Below are positions 26,780 through 35,720 of a stretch of DNA of 64,000 bases, piece by piece (positions within the stretch are counted from its first letter, which is position 1; each line of letters opens with the position of its first letter). A model generated the notes under the pieces. That model ran no database searches and was not told the origin of the DNA. It saw only the letters and a list, made by a program, of their open reading frames with translations. Source of the DNA: Campylobacter concisus (GTDB lineage Bacteria > Campylobacterota > Campylobacteria > Campylobacterales > Campylobacteraceae); assembly GCF_902460845.1 (NCBI RefSeq), contig NZ_CABPVS010000005.1:65152-129151 (forward strand). Reading direction: 5' to 3'. The position numbers and the translations under genes were made by a program.

Positions 26780-27673
26780 ATGAAAATAAGTATAGTTGGA
26801 GCAGGAAACGTCGGTGCGAGCATAGCTTATGCGCTTTGCATGAGAGAAGTTTGCGATGAGATCGCACTTGTGGATATATTTGGTGACGTGGCACGTGCAA
26901 AAGCGATCGATCTAGCGCAGTCAAGCTGCGTTTTTAATGCTAAAACTACCGTTTGCGGTGGCGATGACTTTATGCTAATAGAGGGCAGTGATATCGTAGT
27001 GGTAACTGCTGGAAGCCCAAGAAAAGAGGGTCAAACAAGAGAGGACTTGCTCCTTAAAAATGCCGTAGTCGTAAAACAAACAGCTCAAAATATCGCAAAA
27101 TTTGCACCAAATGCGGTGATAATCGTCGTGACAAATCCGCTTGATGTGATGGTCTGGACGGCCCATAAATTTAGTGGTTTTAGCAAAAATAAAGTGATCG
27201 GCATGGCTGGTGAGCTTGATGGCGCAAGATGCAGATATGAGCTAGCGCTTCTAAAAGATAAAGATGCAAAAGAGCTAAAGACAAAGATAATTGGCGCTCA
27301 CAACGATGAGATGATCGTATCTGCTAGCAACATTAGCGAAAATTTAAATGAAAATGAGTTGGCAATTCTTAAAAAAGAGACAAGCACAGGTGGCGCAAAG
27401 ATCGTTAAGCTTCTTGGCACTTCAGCTTACTACGCACCAGCAGCTGCTGTTGTGAAGATGTGTGAAGCGATCATGGGCAAGAGTGATGAAATTTTAAGCG
27501 CTAGCGTACTTCTTGATGATGAGCTAAGTTGCGGCAGGCTAGTAAAGCTTGGACGTGATGGCTTAAAAGAAATTTTAGAGCTAAATATAAATGAAAGTGA
27601 GCAAGAGCAGCTAAGTAAAAGCGAAGCTGATATTAGAAAAAACATTAAATTTTTAAAAGAAAATTTGGATTAG
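26780..27673 (+). CDS. mdh: Malate dehydrogenase
   Basis: NAD-dependent oxidation of malate to oxaloacetate in the TCA cycle. The 297 residues have the Rossmann motif GAGNVGASIAYAL, the substrate Arg region SPRKEGQTREDLL, VTNPLDVMVW and VIGMAGELDGARCRYEL. The catalytic histidine sits in IGAHNDEMIV, where most LDH-like malate dehydrogenases have GGHGD; the His is kept but a neighbouring Gly is Asn. By order (icd-mdh) this is the expected campylobacter mdh. Lactate dehydrogenase is a less likely alternative. Confidence 0.92.
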   Translation: MKISIVGAGNVGASIAYALCMREVCDEIALVDIFGDVARAKAIDLAQSSCVFNAKTTVCGGDDFMLIEGSDIVVVTAGSPRKEGQTREDLLLKNAVVVKQTAQNIAKFAPNAVIIVVTNPLDVMVWTAHKFSGFSKNKVIGMAGELDGARCRYELALLKDKDAKELKTKIIGAHNDEMIVSASNISENLNENELAILKKETSTGGAKIVKLLGTSAYYAPAAAVVKMCEAIMGKSDEILSASVLLDDELSCGRLVKLGRDGLKEILELNINESEQEQLSKSEADIRKNIKFLKENLD

Positions 27674-27681
27674 GAATATAG

Positions 27682-27993
27682 ATGATAATAAAAGAAAACG
27701 TACCTGTTTGGGTCGATGAGAGCAGGTGTAAAGCCTGTGATGTCTGCGTGAGCTACTGCCCAGCAGGCGTACTAGCGATGAGGCTTGAGCCAAAAGCAGT
27801 GCTTGGTAAGATGATAGAGGTCGTCTATGCTGACTCATGTATAGGCTGTCGCGACTGTGAGCTTCACTGTCCTGATTTTGCCATTTATGTGGCTGAAAAA
27901 GGCTTTAAATTTGCAAAGCTAACGCCTGAGAGCAAAGAGCGAGCTGTGGCTGTAAAGGCAAATAAATTTGCAAAGCTTGGAGAGAGTGCATGA
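27682..27993 (+). CDS. oorD: 2-oxoglutarate:acceptor oxidoreductase delta (ferredoxin) subunit
   Basis: Small ferredoxin-like subunit of the four-part OOR complex, carrying electrons from the TPP-bound reaction to ferredoxin or flavodoxin. The 103 residues hold two [4Fe-4S] motifs, CKACDVCVSYCPAG (about 15-28) and CIGCRDCELHCPDF (about 54-67). In C. jejuni sucCD precedes it; here it directly follows mdh after 8 bases. The stop overlaps oorA. Confidence 0.95.
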   Translation: MIIKENVPVWVDESRCKACDVCVSYCPAGVLAMRLEPKAVLGKMIEVVYADSCIGCRDCELHCPDFAIYVAEKGFKFAKLTPESKERAVAVKANKFAKLGESA

Positions 27994-29120
27994 GAGAGCT
28001 AGTATCAACTGGAAATGCCCTAGTAGCAAGGGCTGCTGTCGAGTGCGGCTGTAACTTCTTTGGTGGATATCCGATCACTCCAAGTAGCGAGATCGCACAC
28101 GAGCTAAGCGTGCTTTTGCCAAAACATGGCGGTACATTTATACAAATGGAAGATGAGATAGCTGGGATTTCAGTTTCTCTTGGCGCAAGTGCGAGTGGCG
28201 CTAAGGCGATGACAGCTAGCTCAGGTCCAGGAATTTCACTAAAGGCTGAGCAAATAGGCCTTGGCTTTATCGCTGAGATACCGCTCGTCATAGTAAATGT
28301 CATGCGCGGTGGCCCTTCAACTGGTCTGCCTACCCGTGTCGCACAAGGCGATATCTTGCAGGCTAAAAACCCAACTCACGGCGATGTAAATATGATAGTG
28401 CTAGCGCCTAGCAGCCTAGAGGAGTGCTATACGCAGACGGTTCGTGCATTTAATCTCGCAGCTAGGTTTATGACGCCAGTTATACTGCTACTCGATGAGA
28501 CGATAGGACACATGCAAGCAAGGGTTAGTTTGCCTGAGATTAGCGAACTAGAAATTTATAAAAGAAGAGAATTTAGCGGCGAGCCAAAAGAGTATAAACC
28601 CTACGAGGCAGCACCAGACGCGCCAGCTACGCTAAATCCTTTCTTTAAAGGCTATCACTATCACATAACTGGGCTTCATCACGGCGCAACTGGCTTTCCA
28701 ACAGAAGATGGCAAGATCGTTGAATACTCGATGAATAGGCTGTTTAATAAGATAAATTTACACACTGACGAGTGCGAGAAATTTGAAGAGTTTATGCTTG
28801 ATGACGCTGAAATTTGCATCATCGCCTTTGGTAGCGTGGCTCTCTCAGCTAAGCAAGCTATCTTAAATTTACGTGAAAAAGGGCTAAAAGTAGGGCTATT
28901 TAAGCCACTCACACTTTTCCCAGCTCCAGCTAAAAAGCTAAAAGAGATATCAGATAAATTTAAGAAAATTTTAGTCTGCGAGCTAAATTTAGGTCAATAT
29001 AGTGGCGAAATTTCAAAGATCATCTTAAGAGATGACTTTGCAAAACTGCTAAAAGCAAACGGCAGACCGATAAGCCCAAGCGAGATCGAGGCGAAGATAG
29101 GAGAAATTTATGGCTTTTAA
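27990..29120 (+). CDS. oorA: 2-oxoglutarate:acceptor oxidoreductase alpha subunit
   Basis: Subunit of OOR, which makes succinyl-CoA from 2-oxoglutarate and CoA in place of the oxygen-tolerant dehydrogenase. The 376 residues show the alpha-subunit features: GGYPITPSSEIAHEL, MEDEIAGISVSLGAS, MTASSGPGISLKAEQIG and MRGGPSTGLPTRVAQGD. Overlaps oorD by 4 bases and oorB by 11, a tightly coupled operon. Confidence 0.96.
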   Translation: MRELVSTGNALVARAAVECGCNFFGGYPITPSSEIAHELSVLLPKHGGTFIQMEDEIAGISVSLGASASGAKAMTASSGPGISLKAEQIGLGFIAEIPLVIVNVMRGGPSTGLPTRVAQGDILQAKNPTHGDVNMIVLAPSSLEECYTQTVRAFNLAARFMTPVILLLDETIGHMQARVSLPEISELEIYKRREFSGEPKEYKPYEAAPDAPATLNPFFKGYHYHITGLHHGATGFPTEDGKIVEYSMNRLFNKINLHTDECEKFEEFMLDDAEICIIAFGSVALSAKQAILNLREKGLKVGLFKPLTLFPAPAKKLKEISDKFKKILVCELNLGQYSGEISKIILRDDFAKLLKANGRPISPSEIEAKIGEIYGF

Positions 29121-29955
29121 TTACGATAAATATTTACGAACAGATAAAATGCCTACTCTTTGGTGCTGGGGCTGCGGCGACGGCGTCATACTAAAGGCAC
29201 TCATCCGCGCTATCGACACCATGGGTTGGGATATGAACGACGTTTGCGTGGTCTCAGGCATAGGCTGCTCTGGTCGCTTTAGCGGATATCTCGACTGCAA
29301 CACCATTCACACAACTCACGGCAGAGCCGTAGCTTATGCCACTGGCGTAAAGATGGCAAATCCAGATAAGCACGTCATAGTTGTAACTGGCGATGGCGAC
29401 GGACTGGCGATCGGAGGCAACCACACGATACACGGATGCCGCCGAAATATAGGGCTAAATCATATATTGATAAACAACTTCATCTACGCGCTAACCAACT
29501 CACAAACCAGCCCAACCACGCCAAAGGGCATGTGGACGGTCACAGCGCAGTATGGCAACATCGATCCTAGCTTTGATGCCTGTAAGCTTGCAACCGCTGC
29601 AGGTGCTAGCTTTGTCGCACGTGGTAGCGTCATCGAGCCAGAGAAGCTTACAAAGCTCTTTGTAGAGGGCTTTAGCCACGATGGATACAGCTTTTTTGAT
29701 GTATTTTCAAACTGCCATATAAATTTAGGCCGCAAGAACAAAATGGGCGAGGCGGTGAAAAATTTAGAGTGGATAAAAGGCCGCACGACTAGCAAGGTCA
29801 AATTTGACATGCTAAGTGACGAGGAGAAAAATGGCATTTTCCCACTTGGTGTGCTTCACAAAGATGAAGAAAAGATCGAATACACCAAGGCTTACGACAA
29901 GGTAAGAAGGGCTGCAATGAGCAATGAAGCGATAAATTTTGAGGAGCTAGCATGA
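29110..29955 (+). CDS. oorB: 2-oxoglutarate:acceptor oxidoreductase beta subunit (TPP-binding)
   Basis: TPP- and cluster-binding subunit of OOR. The 281 residues include CWGCGDGVILKAL near the N-terminus (cluster cysteines), GIGCSGRFSGYLD, THGRAVAYATGVKMANP and the TPP/Mg motif GDGDGLAIGGNHTIHGCRRN. Length matches KorB-type subunits. Overlaps oorA by 11 bases and oorC by 4. Confidence 0.96.
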   Translation: MAFNYDKYLRTDKMPTLWCWGCGDGVILKALIRAIDTMGWDMNDVCVVSGIGCSGRFSGYLDCNTIHTTHGRAVAYATGVKMANPDKHVIVVTGDGDGLAIGGNHTIHGCRRNIGLNHILINNFIYALTNSQTSPTTPKGMWTVTAQYGNIDPSFDACKLATAAGASFVARGSVIEPEKLTKLFVEGFSHDGYSFFDVFSNCHINLGRKNKMGEAVKNLEWIKGRTTSKVKFDMLSDEEKNGIFPLGVLHKDEEKIEYTKAYDKVRRAAMSNEAINFEELA

Positions 29956-30503
29956 AGTCACAACTAAGATTTGTCGGCGTTGGCGGACAGGGCGTCATAC
30001 TAGCAGGCGAGATCCTCTCAGCTGCTAAGATAAAAGCAGGTGGATACGGCGTCAAGGCCTCTACCTACACATCTCAGGTGCGCGGCGGCCCAACAAAGGT
30101 CGATATCATACTTGATGAGAAAGAAATTTTATATCCTTACGCAAACGAGGGCGAGATAGACTTTATGCTTGCTACCGCGCAGATAAGCTACAACGCCTTT
30201 AAAAGTGGCGTGAAAGAGGGCGGTGCGATCGTTGTCGAGCCAAATTTGGTAAAAGTAAGCGATGAAGACAAAAAGCGCTGGAAAATTTATGAAATTCCTA
30301 TCATCTCTATCGCAAAAGACGAGGTCGGAAACGTCATCACTCAAAGCGTCGTGGCTCTTGGTGTGGCTGTGGCGATGAGTAGGTGCATGGATGAAAATTT
30401 AGTGTGTGAAGAGATGCTAGCAAGCGTGCCAGCTAAGGTCAAAGAGGCAAACGCCAAAGCATACGAGCTAGGCCTAAAATACGCAAAAGAGCTTTTAAAA
30501 TAA
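29952..30503 (+). CDS. oorC: 2-oxoglutarate:acceptor oxidoreductase gamma subunit
   Basis: Gamma (CoA-binding side) subunit of OOR. The 183 residues begin with the family motif GVGGQGVILAGEILSAAKI (about 8-26) and contain YTSQVRGGPTKVDIIL. Last gene of icd-mdh-oorDABC, followed directly by a terminator hairpin. Confidence 0.95.
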   Translation: MKSQLRFVGVGGQGVILAGEILSAAKIKAGGYGVKASTYTSQVRGGPTKVDIILDEKEILYPYANEGEIDFMLATAQISYNAFKSGVKEGGAIVVEPNLVKVSDEDKKRWKIYEIPIISIAKDEVGNVITQSVVALGVAVAMSRCMDENLVCEEMLASVPAKVKEANAKAYELGLKYAKELLK

Positions 30504-30530
30504 ATTTTGGCTAATTTTTAGCCAAAATTT
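30502..30530 (+). terminator. Terminator after oorC
   Basis: Perfect 12-bp stem AAATTTTGGCTA (30502-30513) and TAGCCAAAATTT (30519-30530) with a 5-base ATTTT loop. The first arm overlaps the oorC stop codon. Confidence 0.82.
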
Positions 30531-30803
30531 CTACTAAAAATAAAAAATAGCTTTTATTATATTTTTATTAATTATTACTTTTCTTAAAATTTTAAGCATC
30601 ACTTATTGATATAAAAGATTATATTTATAGTATTTATTTATCTTGCCAAAGCTATGAAATTTTTTAAAAATTGTTCTTATGATGCCTTATTTTAGCTTTC
30701 TTAAATAAAATATATTTTTAAATATTTAATAAATTAATAAATTATATTTAAGATTTGTTTTAGTAACGTTTCAGATGTAAAATTTTTGTAAAAGGAGTAA
30801 AAG
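30504..30803. other. 300-base AT-rich spacer before the iron-receptor pseudogene
   Basis: Contains the oorC terminator arm, then about 270 bases of very AT-rich sequence with no open frame of note. A Fur-controlled promoter would be expected here, but I could not find a convincing Fur box. An AAAGGAG ribosome binding site precedes the TTG at 30804. Confidence 0.6.
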
Positions 30804-32640
30804 TTGAGTTACAAAATCTCGGTTGCAACATGTGCTGCGCTCTTGATGTGCAGTGGTTTTTTAAGTCAAGTTTTTGCTGTGCAAACGACAAAGCTTGAGG
30901 GCATTGAAGTAAATTCAGTCGGTGATAACATCAGCGAGAGTGGTATCGATGAGGGAATTTTAAACAAAAGAGTCGCTGCTGGTCCTTTGGCTGATAAAAA
31001 AGTTATAGATATGCCTTATCAAGTAAATACAATTTCAAAAGAGGTTCTTGACAATCAAGGTGTTCAAGCTTTTGATGAAGCTGTTAAATATTTCCCATCA
31101 GCACAACTTCAGTACCGTGGCGGTGGCGAAATGGGTCGTCCTCAAACTCGTGGCTTTCAAGGCTCAGTCGTAGGTAACGTTCTTTGGGACGGCTTTTACG
31201 CAGTTTCTACGACAGCTATTCCTATGGTAATGTTTGAGAGCTTACAAATTCAAAACGGACTTGCTGGCTCACTATATGGTGGACAAGATCCAGCAGGTAT
31301 TTTTAGCTACTCTCGTAAGCGTCCTGTTGCTGATTACAACGCTATTTGGACAGATTATATCTCTCGTGGAAATTTGGGTGTAGGATTTGATACATCAAAT
31401 AAATTTGAAAAAATAGGCTACCGCGGAGTGTTTTATTATACAGATGGAGAAAGAGAGCCAAAAGATAGTAAAACTTCACGCCGCTTAGCTTCTATAGGAC
31501 TTGATTTTTACCTTACAGAGGATTTAATACTTGAGACAAACTTTAGCCACTATGAGCATAAAAACTCAGGTATGCCAGGTGGATTTAGCATGCCATTAAC
31601 AAACGGAGTGGCGAATTTTGATGTACCAAGCCCTGTAAAAGATACTAAAAGAGGACTTGAGCTAAAACAACAACAGCTAGTGTAAAACTAAAATACGCTC
31701 CAACAGAGAACTGTACTTTGAAGGCGGCTATCAGTGGCAAAAGGCTATCAGAGATATGTATGGCACCGATGGAAAATTCTTAAATCAAAATGGAGATTAT
31801 GAAGTTACTAAAAGTGGTGGTAGTGGTGCATCTGGTAGATTTGATGTAGACAGCTGGTTTTTAAAAGGTTTGACAAATTTTGAAACAGGTCCTTTATCGC
31901 ATAATTTTGCCGTAGCTACAAATGGATATCGCTGGACTATTTATAGTGCTAGAAATAGAGGTGAAGAAAGAGTACTTGGTAACTCAAATTTATATCATCC
32001 AGTAATATTTAATAATCCACATATAGCAAAAGGAAGTGGTAGATATAAAAGTAGTAGTAGTGATATGAAAAATATTTCTGTTGTTGATGATATTAAATTT
32101 AATGACTACTTCAGTACTATCTTATCAGTTTCAAGAAGCTGGTTTAAAAGCTATAAGCTAGATCATTCTAAAGAGAAAAATTACGATAAAAGTGGCTTTA
32201 ACTATGGCGTAAGCCTTGTTTATAAGCCAGTTGAAAACGTAAGCCTTTATACTACTTATGCAGATAGCATCTCAAATGAAGGAACAACATATACATTTTC
32301 AAATGGAGCTAGAAAAGGCGAGACTTTAGTGGTAGAACCATTTAGAAGCAAACAATATGAGATCGGGGCAAAAGCTAGACTAGGTGAGCTTGATCTATCA
32401 GCTGCGATCTTTGAGATAAAGCGTCCTATAGCATATCTAGTCGGTAGCGGAGCAAGTGCTGATTTTAAAATTCAAGGCACACAAAGAAACCGCGGCTTTG
32501 AGCTAACTACTGGTGGAAAGCTTGTTGATACTTTAAGTATGTATGGTGGCTTTACACTTCTTGATGCTAAGATAAAAAATACTAAAGATGGCGTGTCTGA
32601 AGGCAAAACAGTTATCGGTGCACCAAAACTGCCTCCACTA
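30804..32640 (+). pseudogene. TonB-dependent receptor, frameshifted and 3'-truncated
   Basis: Outer-membrane siderophore/iron receptor relic. From a TTG start with AAAGGAG, a signal peptide (ending near FLSQVFA) leads to a plug domain (VIDMPYQVNTISKEVLDNQG, RGFQGSVVGNVLWDG, GGQDPAGIFSYSRKRP) and barrel strands. Two single-base losses break the frame: in an A4 run at 31664-31667 (the first frame stops at 31685) and in a TGG reduced to TG at 31712-31713; restoring both gives an unbroken ELK..ENWYFEGGYQWQ reading. The barrel then runs to GKTVIGAPKLP near 32635, short of the last strands and without a terminal aromatic residue, and joins another gene in frame. Family is clear; ligand unknown. Confidence 0.85.
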
Positions 32641-33452
32641 ATGTCAAAAATTTTTCCAAAAATAAAGAGCAACGACAATAAAAGTGGCATGCTAAGTAGC
32701 AGCGTCGAGACTATCATCGCGTCAAAAACGCAAGTTGTTTTTGGGCCAGTTGGTATAATGTTTGATGAAAATAGCAAGGCTCAGTTAGAGAGCGCTGGTA
32801 TTGCGGTTGTTAAGATAGATAAATTTCAAAGTATCAAAGAGATACAAAATAGCTTTAGCAAGATTGCTGAAATTTGGGGCGAAAAGAGCATAAAAAGGCG
32901 CGTGAGTTTAATAAGTATTTTAACGATAACATAAAATTTGTAAGCCAAAAAACGGCAAATTTAACACCAAAAAAGAGAGTTTTGGTGCTTAACTGTAGCT
33001 CAGGAAACTTTAACACCATCAGCTCAAAAGATATCGGCGCTGAGTATATTAGCGTGGCTGGCGGTATAAATTTAAGCTCAGAGCTAAGTGATGGGGATTT
33101 TAAAATTTCAAAAGCGATAAATGAAGAGCAAGTCATCATCTTTAACCCAGACATCATCATCACAAATTCGCAAAAAAATGCCGATGTCATTGCCAAAAAC
33201 GCATCATTTGCCAAGCTAAAAGCTGTGCAAAATGGAGAAATTTTTGTAGTGCCAAGTGGCGTTTATCTTTGGAGCGTAAGAAGTGCTGAAGGTGCGTTCT
33301 ATCCGCTTTGGCTGGCTAAGACATTTTACCCAGAGCAATTTAGTGATCTAAATTTAGAGCAAAAAATAAGAGAGTTTTACGAGAGATTTTATAACTACAA
33401 GCTAAGTGATAGCGAGCTAAAAGAAATTTTGCACCCAAAGGGTGAATTTTGA
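32641..33452 (+). pseudogene. ABC iron/siderophore substrate-binding protein, 5'-deleted and frameshifted
   Basis: The last two thirds of a TroA/FecB-type periplasmic binding protein, joined in frame to the receptor relic. SIETIIASKTQVVFG-like text (SVETIIASKTQVVFGPVGIM) and AGIAVVKIDKFQSIKEIQNS mark the domain. At 32882-32885 an A4 run has probably lost one A: the receptor frame stops at 32934, while the frame resuming with EHKKAREFNKYFNDN continues to 33452 (NPDIIITNSQKNADVI, GVYLWSVRSAEGAFYPLWLA). The signal peptide and about 100 residues are absent, as are any permease and ATPase genes that would normally lie between. Not expected to function. Confidence 0.83.
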
Positions 33453-33586
33453 TAATAGGACAAAAATAAGGTTATTTATTATATTTAATATATTTATTTA
33501 AGTATAAAAGTAAATTTATCTTTCTAATATCCTAAAAAAGAGCTTTTAAAGCTTAAAAACTCAAAAATAAAAATAAAATTCAAATT

Positions 33587-33622
33587 GGTAGAAATTTTTA
33601 TACATCTTATAAAATTTCTACC
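33587..33622. terminator. Hairpin, possible terminator of the iron-locus relic
   Basis: Perfect 12-bp arms GGTAGAAATTTT (33587-33598) and AAAATTTCTACC (33611-33622) with a 12-base loop, 135 bases after the last relic stop. No T-run follows, so termination is uncertain. Confidence 0.5.
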
Positions 33623-33806
33623 GCTAAATTTATATTAACTACCTTTAAAAGCCCATCCCATCCTTTTTGATTTTAATATCAGCTCTCATTTCTTAATCTA
33701 AAATAAATCTTTATGTTTCTTTTAAGTAAATTTAATGTAATGTTTCATTATTAATTATTTAATTAATATAGTTGTTTTAAAAAATATTAAGAAATAAACT
33801 GGCGGT

Positions 33807-33819
33807 GCGTTTTAAACGC
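33807..33819. promoter_or_regulatory. GCGTTT-T-AAACGC dyad in the mfrA leader
   Basis: A perfect 6-1-6 inverted repeat, GC-rich for this AT-rich spacer, 29 bases before the mfrA ATG. Suits an operator or a small leader hairpin. The cognate regulator is unknown. Confidence 0.4.
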
Positions 33820-33848
33820 TAAAAATTTACTAAGATAGGAAGTTATCA

Positions 33849-35711
33849 ATGAGTGAAAAATTTACCAGAAGAGAATTTCTACAAAGTGCCTGTATCAGCG
33901 TAGGTGCGCTAGCTACAACAGCTGGTGCAACCAATGTTTTTGCTGGTGAGTTGCCAAAAGGCAATGAAAGTGGCTTGCCATCTGTTGATGTGCTAATAAT
34001 CGGTTCTGGTGGTGCCGGACTTCGTGCAGCAACAGCCGTTCGCAAGCAATATCCAAACTCAACCGTCGTTGTTGCTACAAAGATGATGCCATCTCGCAAT
34101 GCGACCTGTATGGCGGAGGGCGGAATAAACGGCGTTACTGACTTTAGTAATGGCGACAGCTTCAAGCTTCATGCTTATGACACAGTTAAAGGTGCGGCCT
34201 ATCTTGCTGACCAAGATGCGGTAGTGAAATTTTGCGAGGCAGCAGGCGCGGTCATCCATGAGCTAGATCACAACGGTATGCTCTTTTCTCGTATAGATAA
34301 TGGCGACGTATCTCGTAAAGATAATGGTGATGTTGCGTTTCGCTTTATGGGTGGCGCTAGCAAAAAGCGCTGTAACTATGCAGCTGATAAAACTGGCCAC
34401 ATTTTGATGCACGCCTGTCTTGATGACGCTATCACGGCTGGCGTTAAATTTCTAATGGATCATGAGCTACTTGAGATCGGTCTTGAGGATGGCAAGGTTG
34501 AAGGCGTCGTTCTTCGCAACATCCAAGATGGTCAAATTTATCCAGTTCTATGCAAATCTCTTGTCATCGCAACTGGCGGATACACTAGAATTTTCTATAA
34601 CCGCACATCAGTTCCATTTATAGCAACTGGTGATGGTATCGCTGCTGCTCTTAAAGCAGGTCTTGGTTTTGAAGACCCTGAGATGCTTCAGTTTCACCCA
34701 ACTGGCGTTCAAAATGGTGGCACGCTAATCACAGAAGCAGCTCGTGGCGAGGGTGGTTACTTGCTAAACAACAAGGGCGAGCGCTTTATGAAAAACTATC
34801 ACGAAAAGATGGAGCTAGCTCCGCGTGACGTTGTCGCTCGTGCGATCGAGACAGAAATTCGCGAAGGCAGAGGCTTTGGCGAGGGCATGAGTGCTTACGT
34901 GCTTTGTGACGTTCGCCACCTTGGCAAAGATACTATCATGAAAAAGCTTCCAAAAATTCGCCATACTGCCATGCTTTTCCAAAATATCGACCTTATCGAG
35001 CAACCAGTGCCTATCCGCCCAACAGCTCACTACTCAATGGGTGGCATAGAGGTAGCTAAATTTGATGATATGAGCACAAAAATTCCTGGAATTTATGTAG
35101 GTGGCGAGGCTTCATGTGTATCTATCCACGGAGCAAACCGCCTTGGTGGAAACAGCCTAACTGACGCAGTTGTAACTGGCGATCTAGCTGGCAAAGGCGC
35201 TGGTGCTTACGCTCAAAATGCAAAATTTGCAAGCGGAAAGAAAACTTCTGAGCTAGCAAAAATGTGGCAAGATAAATTTAAAGCCATAGCAACAGGCGAG
35301 GGCGGCGTAAATGATATGTACGCACTTCGCGAGGAGCTTGGTAAAAACAACTGGGATCTAATGGGTATCTTTAGAACTGGTGCAAAACTTGATCAGCTCT
35401 CTAAAAACCTTGAAGCTATCCAAGCAAAATATGACACCATCAAAGTGCCAAATAAAAACCCAGTCATGAACACAGCATTTACCGACTATGTCGAGCTTGG
35501 CAACCTTATACTTCTTTCTCGTGCAGCATGCCTTGCAGCGCAAAATCGTCTTGAGAGCCGTGGCGCTCACACAAGAGAGGACTATCCAAAAAGAGATGAT
35601 GTAAATTTCTTAAAACATAGCATAGTCACACTAAAAGACGGCAAGCTTGAACTTAGCTACAAAGACGTTGTGACAGGCATATTTTCACTTGATGGCAAGA
35701 AGCCAGAGTAA
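33849..35711 (+). CDS. mfrA: Methylmenaquinol:fumarate reductase flavoprotein subunit
   Basis: Periplasmic flavoprotein that reduces fumarate (and related dicarboxylates) with electrons from methylmenaquinol. The 620 residues begin with a Tat signal, TRREFLQSACISVGALATTA (about 5-24), which separates MfrA from cytoplasmic SdhA/FrdA. FAD and active-site motifs: LIIGSGGAGLRAATAV (about 50), HPTGVQNGGTLITEAARGEG (about 280-300), and SMGGIEV and HGANRLGGNSLTDAVV (about 400-440). In C. jejuni this locus was first annotated sdhA. Nine bases separate it from mfrB. Confidence 0.94.
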   Translation: MSEKFTRREFLQSACISVGALATTAGATNVFAGELPKGNESGLPSVDVLIIGSGGAGLRAATAVRKQYPNSTVVVATKMMPSRNATCMAEGGINGVTDFSNGDSFKLHAYDTVKGAAYLADQDAVVKFCEAAGAVIHELDHNGMLFSRIDNGDVSRKDNGDVAFRFMGGASKKRCNYAADKTGHILMHACLDDAITAGVKFLMDHELLEIGLEDGKVEGVVLRNIQDGQIYPVLCKSLVIATGGYTRIFYNRTSVPFIATGDGIAAALKAGLGFEDPEMLQFHPTGVQNGGTLITEAARGEGGYLLNNKGERFMKNYHEKMELAPRDVVARAIETEIREGRGFGEGMSAYVLCDVRHLGKDTIMKKLPKIRHTAMLFQNIDLIEQPVPIRPTAHYSMGGIEVAKFDDMSTKIPGIYVGGEASCVSIHGANRLGGNSLTDAVVTGDLAGKGAGAYAQNAKFASGKKTSELAKMWQDKFKAIATGEGGVNDMYALREELGKNNWDLMGIFRTGAKLDQLSKNLEAIQAKYDTIKVPNKNPVMNTAFTDYVELGNLILLSRAACLAAQNRLESRGAHTREDYPKRDDVNFLKHSIVTLKDGKLELSYKDVVTGIFSLDGKKPE

Positions 35712-35720
35712 GGAGCTAGG

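Larger units (their letters stand above)
33453..33848. other. 396-base AT-rich spacer before mfrA
   Basis: No gene. Holds a hairpin at 33587-33622, an AGCTTTTAAAGCT palindrome near 33541, and a 13-base dyad at 33807-33819 close to mfrA. The promoter of mfrABE must lie here; the sequence TAATGTAATGTTTCATTA near 33735-33752 is also partly symmetrical. I cannot pick the -10 with confidence. Confidence 0.65.

Noticed and set aside
30560..30800. Possible Fur box upstream of the TonB receptor relic
   Set aside because: Several ATAAT/ATTAT words occur but none forms a 19-base Fur-like dyad; background AT content makes such words expected.
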